From the NCBI GenBank assembly GCA_963575745.1, contig CAUYUJ010019610.1, forward strand, positions 152,123 through 175,514: a stretch of DNA of 23,392 nt. The letters are read 5' to 3'. Shown piece after piece: positions 1-8,018 of this stretch. This DNA comes from Prorocentrum cordatum. Lineage: Eukaryota; Sar; Dinophyceae; Prorocentrales; Prorocentraceae. Numbering within the stretch: the stretch's first letter is position 1; every line of letters starts with the position of its first letter. The notes beneath the pieces are model-generated. The model ran no database searches and was not told the origin of the DNA. It saw only the letters and a list, made by a program, of their open reading frames with translations. A program made the translations under genes and the position numbers.

Positions 1-720
1 GGGACAGGGGCCGGGAGATACGCCTCTCAACTGTGGAGGGGCCGTTCGACGCCTAGTCCGGTGAATTGTGGCGAGGCGTGCAAGCTCGCTTCACGAGCGC
101 CCCAGAAATCGGTTTTGCGGGTTCCAGAGTGCCACTGTCACACGTTCCCCCATCTCCGTCGACCGATGGCCTCCAAGGTGGCCTCAAGAGGCATTCCAGC
201 TTCCTCAATAAAAGTGCCCCAGGAAAACTCCAAGATGGCCCCTGGAAGGCCCCAGGGCGCCCCCAAAAGCCCCCTAACAGACCTCAAGACACCTCAACGC
301 CCCCAGAAGACCCCAAGGGGACCCCGAGGGAGCACCAAGAGGACCCCGCGAGGGCCCAAATCAGACCCCACGGTTGCTTCAAGAGTCTTTGTCCTCGTCG
401 TTCTTCCCCTCCTCCTCCCCGACCGGAACTTGTACGAAAGCAGATATGAAATCTCTGATGTGCGCAGGGTCTTGTCCTAAGCGCGGACACCTTGATCTTG
501 AGCCATAGTGGTTGGTCACGGAGGGGTTTCTGGAGGACCTCTAAGGCTGTCTTGGGGAAGCCTGTCGGGCCGTCTGGGGGCCCTCTTGGCGTCCAGTCGC
601 GACGTGTTGGGGCAACCCATCGATCCTGCTGAACACGCCCGTGGAAATTGCCTTGTCCTGGGGGTCGGCGAAATGACATAAGCCTCTTGAATACATTCAT
701 AGACGCATCGCTTCCCATAT
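1..720. other. Intergenic-like stretch without a supported gene
   Basis: No frame here looks protein-coding: several overlapping frames of similar length exist on both strands and none has recognisable motifs. Positions about 235-360 are rich in loose, degenerate repeats of the type CCCCAAGA / ACCTCAAG on the plus strand. Part of 525-595 has the complementary flavour (CTTGGGGAAG, GGGGGCCCTCTTGG), so weak base pairing between the two patches is possible. I could not define a clean repeat unit. Confidence 0.5.
497..521 (-). other. Possible spliced-leader or U2-like relic
   Basis: On the minus strand this 25-base segment begins CCGT and ends TGGCTCAAG. These match the first four and last nine bases of the 22-base dinoflagellate spliced leader, but the middle does not fit and the segment is 3 bases too long. 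Read onward to 487 it gives TGGCTCAAGATCAAGGTGT, which resembles the 5' part of U2 snRNA (TGGCTAAGATCAAGTGT) with two extra bases. The similarity stops there. It may be chance or a decayed retroposed relic. Confidence 0.15.
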
Positions 721-732
721 TCTGTAGGCCTT

Positions 733-815
733 AGTCTCTCCTCCCCGCTGCCTATACTTTCCCACGATTTCCCGGTAGTCGACGATTAATTGTGTCTGTG
801 TGTTTTTCCCTCTCC
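733..815 (+). repeat. Dispersed repeat D, partial copy
   Basis: This segment runs from a CCCCGCTGCC-like start through GTCGACGATTAATTG to TGTGTCTGTGTGTTTTTCCC. It is a diverged copy of 19,805-19,884, where the same order of blocks is seen (CCCCGCTTCCC, then ATCGACGATGAATTG, then GTGTCTGTGTGTTTTTCCC). A third copy at 18,858-18,926 shares the other end of the family. Confidence 0.7.
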
Positions 816-846
816 CGATAGCAGAAGAACAACAAAAACACATAAA

Positions 847-1003
847 CATCAACGTTTGGCGCTCCGCGTGGATTTCTTGGATCTGCGCTGGACCCCCTTC
901 CTGGCGCGCGGAGCGCACCAGGGGCGGCGCTTGAGGCGCCGCCGGGGGGGGCCCAGCGCGGATCCAAGAAATCCGTGCGGAGCGCCAAACGTTTCTGTTG
1001 ATG
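847..1003. repeat. Inverted repeat forming a long hairpin
   Basis: The left arm at 847-891 and the right arm at 952-1003 are reverse complements with about three mismatches and one 6-base gap. Both contain GTTTGGCGCTCCGC and GGATTTCTTGGATC in inverted order. The roughly 60-base GC-rich loop has its own small hairpin (GGCGGCGC / GCGCCGCC, about 932-952). The left-arm motif recurs at 19,560-19,601 (GGAGCTCCGCGCGGAT, then CTCGGATCTGCGCTGG), so this is a dispersed, MITE-like foldback family. No target duplication was identified. Confidence 0.8.
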
Positions 1004-1129
1004 GCGTTTTTTTCTTCGAATTAGAAGCGGCCAACGCGGCGCAGCCGCTGGACGCTGGAACGCACACCGAAGCTGGAAAACCGCCGAAGACCGACCAACG
1101 CGTCAGAGAATCTCGAACCGCGGGCCCGG

Positions 1130-1350
1130 GGCTCAGTACCAACATCGAATTGGTCCGCCGCATCGGATCGAAATGTGTCTCGGATCGGGCTGCATTGGCA
1201 CGGAACCGAAATCGAATCGGATCGGCTGCGCCAGCATGCACAACACCGCCGTGTAAACATCGAGACGCATCGGATCGTCGGAAGATCGGAATCGAATCGG
1301 ATCGACATGACAAGAACCGACACATAAGTGGATCGACTGGATCGAAATCG
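1130..1350. repeat. Degenerate GGATCGAAATCG-type repeat
   Basis: The words ATCGGATCG, ATCGAATCGGATCG and GGATCGAAATCG recur irregularly through this segment with spacers of varying length. It looks like an old, diverged short tandem repeat rather than coding sequence. A frame stays open across it on each strand, but the peptides are biased (RIGSK, NRIG) and fit the repeat. Confidence 0.5.
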
Positions 1351-1850
1351 ACCCTGGAGCCCCATTCGCCCCCCTTTTCGTTTCCCCCTCCGCGCCGCCG
1401 CTCCTCGAAGGTCCCGATCAGCGGGTACACCGCATCCCCAGCGTTTTCCACGCTCACCTGACAAAAAGCGGGCTTCACAGTCAGCATCGGCAGTGAGGAC
1501 ACAAGGTAAGGATGCAAAACCCTTAAACCTTCCAAGCTGGACGCTGCTGGATGTCGAAAATGGCCAAGGATTGGCCGAAGAGGCAAAGATGAAGGACGCC
1601 CTTGCGGAAGTACCACGTCCCCACCGTGGATTATCCGCGCTTACTTGAGCGACGACAAAAAGCGGGCCCTACTCCATAGATTGCAATGTAAAGAGAGGGG
1701 GGCCACAACCCTCCCAGACGAGCAATTTCACCCCCCCAAAACCTGCCATGAAGGGGCGGCCCACTGCGCAGAACCCCATGGAACCCTCCAAAACAGCTCA
1801 AGTTGGAGCCCCCAGACAATAAGACCACTCCTCTGTTAAGGTGAATTCCG
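1351..1850. other. No supported gene; short direct repeat pair
   Basis: Two copies of a roughly 25-base motif ending in GACAAAAAGCGGGC lie at about 1449-1474 and 1636-1668, some 194 bases apart, each preceded by a CGCTYAC(C/T)TGA-like stretch. A good 5' splice-site match on the plus strand (AAGGTAAGG, about 1501-1509) lies between them. It cannot be tied to an exon. Nothing else is recognisable. Confidence 0.4.
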
Positions 1851-1854
1851 GAGT

Positions 1855-1945
1855 GCGCACAATGACGCGGCGACCTTATTCTGCGGCGTACGCGCAGCAC
1901 GCCACGCTGGAAACGAGGGCGCTTACTCTGGATCGGGCAATCAAC
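1855..1945 (+). repeat. Dispersed repeat E, copy 1
   Basis: This segment contains CGGCGACCTTA, then CACGCCACGCTGGAAACG and AGGGCGCTTAC. The same order with few changes is found at 18,615-18,700 (GCGACCTTACGC, then CACGCCACATTGGAGACG, then AGGGCGCTTACGC). A shorter relative is at 17,186-17,240. Confidence 0.7.
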
Positions 1946-2013
1946 GCCCCCCTCTTGGACCTGTATCCGCGCGGGCGTTTGGGCACGCGTTGTCGGAACG
2001 GGTAGGGGAATTC

Positions 2014-2150
2014 AAAGAAGAGGAGGAAGAGGAGGGAGGAAAAGGAGGAGGAAGAGGATGAGAAGGGATAGGAGGGGCAGGAGGGAGGAGGAGGAGGAGG
2101 AGGAGGAGGAGGAGGGACGGAAGGAGGGGGGGAGGAGAAGGGAGAAGCTC
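2014..2150 (+). repeat. Polypurine tract (GGA-rich)
   Basis: About 135 bases are almost pure A and G on the plus strand, with a run of GGA triplets near 2088-2115. On the minus strand it is a long polypyrimidine tract, which could act as an intron 3'-end tract or form triplex or G-rich structures. A similar tract at 16,917-17,137 is also next to a copy of repeat F. Low-complexity frames through it (poly-Leu/Pro/Ser) are not genes. Confidence 0.9.
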
Positions 2151-2345
2151 GAAATGGAAATGTAGAAAATGAGAAGGCGCTCTTTTCAGTATCCTCGTGA
2201 AGGCGGGATGGTATCTAGTCAGTGGGAACATACCAGAAGGCGCGTCTAAGGTGGGCACGGGAAAATCCCCCCCCGCCCCCCGCGCGCAAAAGGCAACGGA
2301 ACGGGGGGGGCACTACAGTGCAAGGCAGGCAAAGCTGAAAATATA
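2150..2345. repeat. Repeat F, copy A (possible LTR remnant)
   Basis: This roughly 190-base segment aligns in the same orientation to 16,706-16,905. Shared blocks include GATGTAGA-like starts, TCGTGAAG/CCGTGAAA, GGGAT(G/C)GTATCT(A/G)GTCAG, GGTGGGCACGGGA/AGCGGGCACGGGA and ACAG…GCAGGCAAAG. On the minus strand both copies have an open frame with the conserved peptide FPLTRYxPxFTxIL. The two copies flank the retroelement-rich interior as direct repeats, so an LTR-like relation is possible. A general dispersed repeat is equally plausible. Confidence 0.7.
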
Positions 2346-2739
2346 CAAATAATCTTCCTTCTTTTCGAATCTGGCGAACAAGCCCGTCCGTCGTGCGTTC
2401 AGGAAAGCACTGTAAATGAGGGCTCTACGAACCGCTCCTTTCATAAGAAAAAATGCCTAGTCGTAAGAGGACAGGTTCAACTGAGCTCAGCGGGCCACTG
2501 GGCTGGCGGAGTTCACTCCACTCCAACCAAGGCACATTGACCCCCAGCGGCGCGAACCGCAAAAACACTTTACGGCGCCAGTGGCAGGACTGGAACCCCC
2601 GCCAGAGCCCGCGGGACTAGCCGAAACAGGCGAATTTATCTCCCACCTGAAAAGTGCGAGACCATTAAGAAGCGCTGCCAAGCAACCGCGAGCTGCCCGG
2701 ACACAGTCCAGGCAAGTCCGCTCACTCGAGTGCTCTACT
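2346..2739. other. No supported gene
   Basis: This stretch separates repeat F from the 3' end of the copia element. No terminator, tRNA or reading frame can be supported. Two isolated words on the minus strand resemble Pol III promoter boxes (GTAGAGCACTCG near 2735 and GGTTCCAGTCC near 2592). The surrounding sequence does not fold into a cloverleaf. Confidence 0.4.
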
Positions 2740-3606
2740 CATCGATCTCGACCGCTGATGTCGCATATCCGCTTTCCGACTCCGTGGGGCGTCGCGACGC
2801 AGTCACGAGAGTCAGCCCCTTCTTTCTGCGTGTGTGAGCTATGCTGCGATCTCGGGGCGGCCTTCTTCAGCTTCTCGTCGCTGAACTTGGCCGCGGCGTG
2901 GTCATAGCTGATCTGGCCGCCCATCGCGCTGAGAATCGGCCCATGGTGCCCTCGGTCATTGGGTCGGCCCGCATGCCCCGCATGTCGCACGACAGTAAGT
3001 CGTCACTCTGCATGGTGCGCAGCTGGTCGGCTAAACACCGCAGGCGGCCAGGCGCGCCGTTCATGGGCGGCGGCCGGACCGGGTCCACGAGCAGGGCGCT
3101 GACCACGGACCTGCCGTCGATGACGAAGTCTGCAGGGATCGCGCAACCCCCTTCCCCCCTCGGCCTCCTGATCGCATCGGCAGAGGCGTGGCCGTGCACC
3201 ATCTCGCGCAACGCGAGGAGGTGCGCCGGCAGACCGTCCGCTTCACCGCGTGCTATGCGCGCACCTCGGAGCCGAATGAGGATTTGCATGCGAACTTGCG
3301 CGTCCGGTTCGCAGCGCCCAGCGGGTGGCGCAACTGTTTGCCGGCGCGGCGGCACTTGCTGAGGCGCTTGTATACGGCTCCTCGCATGCCGCATCCTGAC
3401 TCCTCCTCCCCCCTCTAGAATCGAGGAGGACCCGTCGCTATGCGCGCTGAGTCGCCCGGCGCGCCCCCTCGATGAAACTGCGGCGCGCGCCTTGATCTTC
3501 TGCGCGGCCAGAACGACGGACTTGAGCTGCATCGCGCGTCGGATGAGCAGCTCGTTCTTGGCTCTCTGCACGGCGACAATGCGCACTGCGACGCGGTGCT
3601 GGGCAA
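2740..3606 (-). pseudogene. Copia RNase H domain, broken
   Basis: This is the C-terminal part of the polyprotein, which would degrade the RNA strand of the RNA-DNA hybrid during reverse transcription. Evidence is the block VIDGRSVVSALLV followed some 35 residues later by CDMRGMRADPMTEGTMGR (about 3,115-2,920). It matches the copia RNase H pattern in which a D-x-R-S strand is followed by an HV(K/R)T-x-x-N-x-AD-x-x-TK-like segment; here TK reads TE. The frame is shared with the RT part down to 2,867. The last stretch (SYDHAAAKFSDEKLKK, about 2,910-2,860) reads on in another frame, so a frameshift lies near 2,920. The segment 3,250-3,480 is Arg/Ala-rich and poorly conserved, possibly damaged by small indels. 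Confidence 0.7.
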
Positions 3607-4697
3607 GCAGGGCGTTGGCCGCTGCTCCCAGGAGAGAGACGCAGAGGTCGGGATGCTGACCTCCAGCTGGCTCGTCAGCCTTGACCTCGACCAGGTCGAC
3701 GTGTCTGATCGGCATCAGGGCGTCGAGGTACTCGCGCTGGTCGAGCGTCGCGGTTCCATCGGCACTGCGGTGCCGGTGCGTTCCGTAGTTGGTGAAGCCG
3801 TCGTAATCGCCCTTCATCTTGCCGAAGACGCTCTCGACGCGGCCGATTCGCCGGTCGACGCGCCACGTTTGCCCATCGAGCTTCAGGTCGTCAACGTGCT
3901 TGGACAACATGAACACCAGCTCCGAGACGCCGGCGGCACAGCCGCCAGACGTCGCGCGCGTGACCTCGCGCTCTGGGCCCCGCCCGGCAGGCTTAGCGCT
4001 GCTCAGGTGAGCGCGCGGCCCCACCGAGCTTCACGGAGAAGGCCCGGGGCGCACCCTTGCAGCCCGTGCCCGGCCTGATGCAGCGCAGGCATTCGGCCCT
4101 CTCGTCGATGCTGTCGTGGCCAGGCACCTGCCTGAAGATGGCTGCGCTGCCAGGTGGCGGGGTTAAGTTCACCTCTAGGTGCTTCGCCCTGCTCCTGCAT
4201 CTCTGCGTGGGTCGCGCCTTGCGGGGCGCCCGCGGCGACGCGCGCCCGGTCGGGGCGGCGCGCCGCCTCTGGGGATAGCGCGCGCTGAGACACCCGCTTC
4301 GATGACCCAGCGAACGCATCCAGGACTCTGGCGTCGATGTCGAAGAATCCCCTCAGCGCCGTGCGGCGCTGGGTGTTCCCGGCAGTCTTGCAGTCTGATG
4401 CCTTCGGGTGCTTCCACTTGAAGACGCGTCTGGGGCCCATTGCGTCTCGGGCGCCCTTGATCGCCGCCTCTCGCAACGTGTGCATTTGACCCACATGGTG
4501 GGCTCCTCGAGGATGGCCGCTGCAATCTCCTTCGACAGCCTGGGCGCTTCCTCGTTGGACAGGAGGTTGGCGCCGCGCTGGATGACCGCGGCCTTGACGG
4601 CGGCATAACTGTTAACCGCGGCTGTCTGAGGAGCGCTGGCGACACTGTCGCCGGACGCAGCCGTCTGAGGAGCCCAGGCGACAGTCGCCGGACGCAA
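3600..4697 (-). pseudogene. Copia reverse transcriptase, frameshifted
   Basis: This domain would copy the element RNA into cDNA in virus-like particles. N-terminal part: SKEIAAAILEEP (frame of 4,353-4,697), then RRVFKWKHP and RGFFDIDARVLDAFAGSSKR (frame of 4,003-4,494), matching the copia RT entry region (K-x-R-W/V-x-x-RGF-x-D). Middle part (frame of 3,993-4,319): IFRQVPGHDS, RPGTGCKGAPRAFSVKL, the conserved GL-x-x-APR-A-F/W block. C-terminal part (frame of 2,867-4,024): the catalytic motif KHVDDLK at 3,901-3,881, then VFGKMKGDYDGFTNYGTRH-like sequence, and SLLGAAANALLAQHRVAV near 3,640-3,590, matching the copia SLLYxAxxTRPDI block. At least three frame changes show it is inactive. The usual Tyr before V-D-D is His. 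Confidence 0.9.
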
Positions 4698-4779
4698 CCT
4701 CGTTGAAGCTAAGGAATGCTTCGCGCGCCCCTGGATCCAGGAACAACGCCACCTGTCTACCCACAGCGTCCTCCTCGTC

Positions 4780-5460
4780 TAGCGTGGATTAGTCGCCCAA
4801 GGAGGCCCCGCGCAAATAGTGGGCGGATGCTCCGACGCCGGCACTGCGCCTCGAGGCGCCGGGGCCACTCGCATGGCCCGCGGCCAGGGTCGGCCGCGGC
4901 GTGCTCGACGGCAGCGGCGATCTCATGCCGTCTGTCGGCGCTCTCCAGCTACGCAGGCTCCTGGGCCAAATATTATGCCCCCTCGTCTTCACGACGAGCT
5001 GCCAACGTCACCTCTTGGATGTGGTCGAAGAAGTCGCCGCCAGTCTCCTCTAACATAGCCGACAGGGCCGACGGTGATCCACCTTCGGCGGCGCTGGCGG
5101 TGTCCTCGGGAACGTCAGCAACGCAGCCATCGAGCGTTACGTCCAGGTCCTGTCTGGCATCTGTCACCAATCACGGCTCATCGCCCAAGTTGAACAGGAT
5201 GACGCGAGCTTCCTTCCAATGCTCGCCGATGGGCTGGTGGGCGTCGAACGCGACGCCGTCGAGGTGGATGTGCTGGACGTCGGCGGGGTTCCGAGGGAAT
5301 CGCCAAATGGCAAGTCTGCGGGTGCGCCCCGGCCAATTGCCCACAGATGTCTGTCCGCAGATGAGTCGCGCAGCGCGGGCGCCAGGTAGTTGAAAGCATC
5401 TGCGGGACAGAAAGCGCAGGACTTCGAGAAGAGCTGCCCGCCCATGGTGTCATGCCAGTG
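4780..5460 (-). pseudogene. Copia integrase-RT linker, broken
   Basis: This is the variable region between integrase and reverse transcriptase. From 5,445 down one frame reads MGGQLFSKSCAFCPADAFNY. After a frame change near 5,310 another reads RLAIWRFPRNPADVQHIHLD, then EHWKEARVILFNLGDEP. An in-frame TGA at about 5,173 stands where TGG (Trp) would keep the frame open, and reading then continues LVTDARQDLDVTLDG and an acidic segment to about 4,973. I do not recognise a catalytic domain here. Strand, position and consistent coding character place it in the polyprotein. The part below 4,970 shows only scattered coding-like residues. Confidence 0.55.
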
Positions 5461-5510
5461 GCCGAGAAGTCCTGGCCCCGGAGCCTAGCGCCACGTGCTC
5501 CAAGTCACCC

Positions 5511-6141
5511 CTACGCGGAGCCCGGCCCAAAGCCAGCTCGCGCCATGCCGATGCCCATCTCGTCGAAGACAGCACCGATGAAGGCTCCGACGTCTTGCAG
5601 TCTGCAGACCACCTCGGCTCGGCGGTACTTGACCACCACCCTGCTACGAGCCAGATCTATAGACATGAATGTCCCAGGGCCCGCCCAGCCTAACACATCC
5701 TTGATGCTTCGCAGCCTTTGGATATCCACCTGGTCGCCCCGCGTTGAAGCGGCCGCCCCGAACTCGGCGGCGCGGGTCCTAAGGGCGCGGCTGACGCGTG
5801 GGATCGATGTGGTTTCGATCATACGTTGCGGAGCAATCTCGCGGATGCGCCGCTGCAGTAGGCTCGGCTGCACTTCCCCACCAGCAGGAGCCTCGGCACC
5901 GGCCGCGCAATCGCTGGATGCCTCGCCCTGTCCGTCTGCCTCGAGCGGTGGCAGCGTGGACGGCTGCTGTCCGAAGACGACGCTGCATGGCGCCACGTGC
6001 TCACGCGGGCGAGGCCGTTGCCAGCAAAGATGGCACTTGCAAGCATGGAGGCGAAGTTTGCTGCGATGCTTTCGCGCCCCAGCTGTTCCTCCGAGGCGCG
6101 AATTGGTTGTCTCAGCAAGGCCCCGCGGCCCCGCGCCGCTC
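5511..6141 (-). pseudogene. Copia integrase C-terminal region, frameshifted
   Basis: This continues the integrase. From 6,141 it reads FVERRGA, whose Glu (codon 6,141-6,139) fits the third residue of the D,D,E triad. Then, one frame over, come ALLRQPIRASEEQLGRESI and SAIFAGNGLARVS (about 6,118-6,000). After another shift, CSVVFGQQPSTLPPLEA corresponds to the copia N-x-x-P-Y-x-x-x-x-G-x-x-P block. Further on, RGDQVDIQRLRSIKD followed by VLGWAGPGTFMSIDL and VVVKYRRAEVVCRLQDV (about 5,745-5,590) has the alternating hydrophobic pattern of the small SH3-like DNA-binding domain at integrase C-termini. The frame then runs on to 5,511 without a recognised function. Confidence 0.75.
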
Positions 6142-6208
6142 GACGAAGAGAGCGTGCTGGCGCGGAGCACGTGTCGACCTGTACTCATATCATCTCACAT
6201 CTCCTCTC

Positions 6209-6650
6209 CTACGTAGAGGTCGCCCCGCCCTCGCAGTCCACGATCAAAGTCTCCATCGGGCCGAACAGCTGGACCCGCGAGCGGTCGATGGCAGCAAGCA
6301 GCGTCGGGTCGTAGTGGGACGTGACCTCCTGGCCATTATGCTTCCGCGAAGCGCAGCATATCAGGTGGAAAATCATGCGATCCTTGTAGAACAGGATGTC
6401 GCACTCGACGTGCGGGTTGAATCGTGTCGAGAGAAGGAGCGTAGGGATTGTCTGGCGCGCTGGCGGTAGCCACTTGCGGCACTCTACAGTCGTTGACCAT
6501 CGTGGGGATGGTATTGAAGATGTCATGTGGTACGTCGGCCATTCGTAGTGCTCGCGTCATCTCCCCCATGGTGGCTCGCCACCACTGGAGGTGCAGCTTG
6601 CGCAACTCCCGCGCGCGTGTTTCGGGCGAGGCACTGAGATCTGCTCGCAA
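6209..6650 (-). pseudogene. Copia pre-integrase finger and integrase core
   Basis: This encodes the zinc-binding N-terminus and catalytic core that join element cDNA to the chromosome. In the 6,650 frame, ELRKLHLQWWRATMGEMTR and NTIPTMVNDCRV supply one His and the first Cys of the HHCC finger; a frameshift splits the CxxC, which resumes as CRKW in the 6,526 frame. The second His position reads Arg (WWRA), so the finger is damaged. The core reads HVECDILFYKD, then LLAAIDRSRVQLFGPMETL and IVDCEGG. The two aspartates (codons at 6,400 and 6,238) are 54 residues apart, typical for D-x(50-60)-D-x(35)-E. The frame stops at 6,209, and the Glu lies about 32 codons on, in another frame, at 6,141. Confidence 0.88.
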
Positions 6651-7300
6651 AGAAGGTAGTGATGTCGAAACGAGTTAAGTCTGAAGGCGTTGGGCTGCCT
6701 GCAGCTGCGCCGGCAACGCGACGAGGCTCCGCGCACTAGCTCTGATCCCTGGTCGAGCGAGACAGTCGGCCGCACCAGTACCCTGAGCGCGACTCCCCGG
6801 TCGAGCGACATAGTCGCCCGAACCAGTGCCCTGAGCTCCAGCGCTGGATGATGAGCTGGCTCCTGATCCTCCTGCGGGCGCGAGTGGTAGATCAGCCTCG
6901 TTTGCTGCTCCATGGTTTGCGCCACTGCGGAGCTGAGCTTGCTGATCGCTGGAGTGACGTGGTCCTCCAGGTCGCTCCTGCGCTCGCGGATGCGGGCCAG
7001 CGCGCTGGCGCGGCCGCGCGCGGGATCCGCGAACCTGCGCTTGCCAAAATCGTGGATGTGCGCGGGGTGATCGCGTCCCTTTTCCTCATGGCCGATGGGG
7101 CTCTCCCAATGGACCAGCGCGCTGTGAGGGTAGCGGTGCGCTGCATGACCTCGTCCACGCCCGGCACTGCTAGAACCTCTGGCCAGGGCGGCTCGGCGCA
7201 CAGCCACGATGGTCCAGGCTGCTCGTTGACGAAGTAATCACCCAGCTCGATCTGCAGCTGCGCCAGGTAGCCGCAGCATCGGCCGCTTTGGGCTGCGTCC
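6557..7300 (-). pseudogene. Methyltransferase-like module, distal half
   Basis: Reading from about 7,290, one frame gives LAQLQIELGDYFVNEQPGP and SWLCAEPPWPEVL, then PGVDEVMQRT (to about 7,130). The block FxNEQP-x-x-SW recalls the conserved ENP/EQP-x-S-x-LW strand of C5-methyltransferase-like proteins. In a second frame (7,207-6,557) the text continues ALVHWESPIGHEEKGRDHP and RRFADPARGRASALARIRER, then a linker with a duplicated segment, and finally joins the pre-integrase finger. It sits where a copia protease would be expected. The assignment is pattern-based; it might instead be a lineage-specific spacer domain with no enzyme activity. Confidence 0.5.
6744..6838 (-). repeat. Tandem duplication of about 47 bp in the polyprotein
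   Basis: Two adjacent copies start at 6,744 and 6,791, each running GGTCGAGCGA-CA-AGTCG to CAGT(A/G)CCCTGAGC on the plus strand. On the minus strand they give the doubled peptide LVRATMSLDRGVAL / LVRPTVSLDQGSEL. The copies differ by several substitutions. Confidence 0.8.
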
Positions 7301-7339
7301 GCGTAAGAAGGCTACCAGGTGCGGCAGTACCGCTTGAAG

Positions 7340-7570
7340 TCGAGGTCGCCCAACGACCGTAGGGGCAGTAGGTGGGGGCCATGATGGCAACTAAGGGCCG
7401 ATGTTGGCGAACGCATTGCTCCGCGGCTCGCTGCTGGCTCTCGTCGTTGAGGTCACAGCCGGTAACCAAATCGAAAGTCTCGCCAGCCTTGAGGCGGCGG
7501 CGGATAGCTAGTCTGCTAGTCCGCGCCTGCCCACCGCATGCCTCCATGATGTCGGCGCCGTAGTCGAGTG
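7340..7570 (-). pseudogene. Methyltransferase-like module, proximal half
   Basis: From about 7,560 the minus strand reads DYGADIMEACGGQARTSRLA, an acidic residue followed by a Gly-rich turn like motif I of Rossmann-fold methyltransferases. Next comes ETFDLVTGCDLND, with an acidic residue after a beta strand as in motif II. After HRPLVAIMAP comes TYCPYGRWA, which sits where C5 cytosine methyltransferases have PPCQxF(S/G). Here the Cys is kept but the Pro-Pro is changed to Thr-Tyr. The reading frame is lost near 7,330, and the matching FVNEQP block follows in another frame. No target-recognition region is visible. It could be a non-catalytic or decayed methyltransferase fold. The identification needs a profile search. 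Confidence 0.5.
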
Positions 7571-7734
7571 ACGTCAGGTAAATGAGGAGACGGCGGCTGT
7601 CGTCAAATGTGGTTCTGGCCCTGAACTAGACGGAGTGGGAAAACCCGGTGGACTGTGGTGTTTGAGAACTCACCAGATAGATGGCAATCTGAAACCGGGG
7701 CCGACGAGCCCTGGAACCACCAGGTGGGCAGGCC

Positions 7735-7935
7735 TCAGGCGAGGCTGCCCTGGAGGTCGTCGTCGTCGTCGTCGTCGTCGTCGCTCTCGTCGGTTCGACC
7801 CGGGTCGCCAACGGCTGGGAGGCCCAGGAGATATGATGCAAGAGCTGTGAGGTCGGAGCCGCAGTCGTCGCAGTCGTCCTCTAGGACCTGCTCACATACG
7901 TTGGGCGCGTGATCCTCTTTTATCTTCTTCTTCTA
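7735..7935 (-). pseudogene. Acidic Cys-containing gag tail
   Basis: After a TAG at 7,935-7,933 the minus-strand frame reads KKKIKEDHAPNVCEQ, then DDCDDCGSDLTALASYLLG, a run of nine Asp, and LQGSLA before a TGA at 7,737-7,735. The CxxC with one more Cys upstream could be a remnant of a metal-binding knuckle, but no CCHC pattern is complete. The Asp run is encoded by a (GTC)n microsatellite. It lies between the gag-like segment and the methyltransferase-like module, so it is most likely the end of gag. Confidence 0.4.
7756..7783 (+). repeat. (GTC)9 microsatellite
   Basis: Nine GTC triplets run in series. On the minus strand, in the frame described for the gag tail, they encode poly-Asp. Its length may be polymorphic. 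Confidence 0.95.
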
Positions 7936-8018
7936 ACGTATGCGCTCTGCTGTGGGGTAGGCGCCGACGACGCAGTCGTCGGACGCCTCCCTTGGCTGTG
8001 CGCTATCCTCATCTGAAT

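Noticed and set aside
1941-2258. Proline/leucine-rich protein of 105 codons (minus strand)
   Set aside because: Most of it is the polypyrimidine tract. Only the short repeat-F peptide at its start is of interest.
2580-2750. tRNA or tRNA-derived SINE on the minus strand
   Set aside because: Words like the A and B boxes occur (GTAGAGCACTCG, GGTTCCAGTCC) but are about 140 bases apart. The T stem does not pair and no acceptor or anticodon stem forms.
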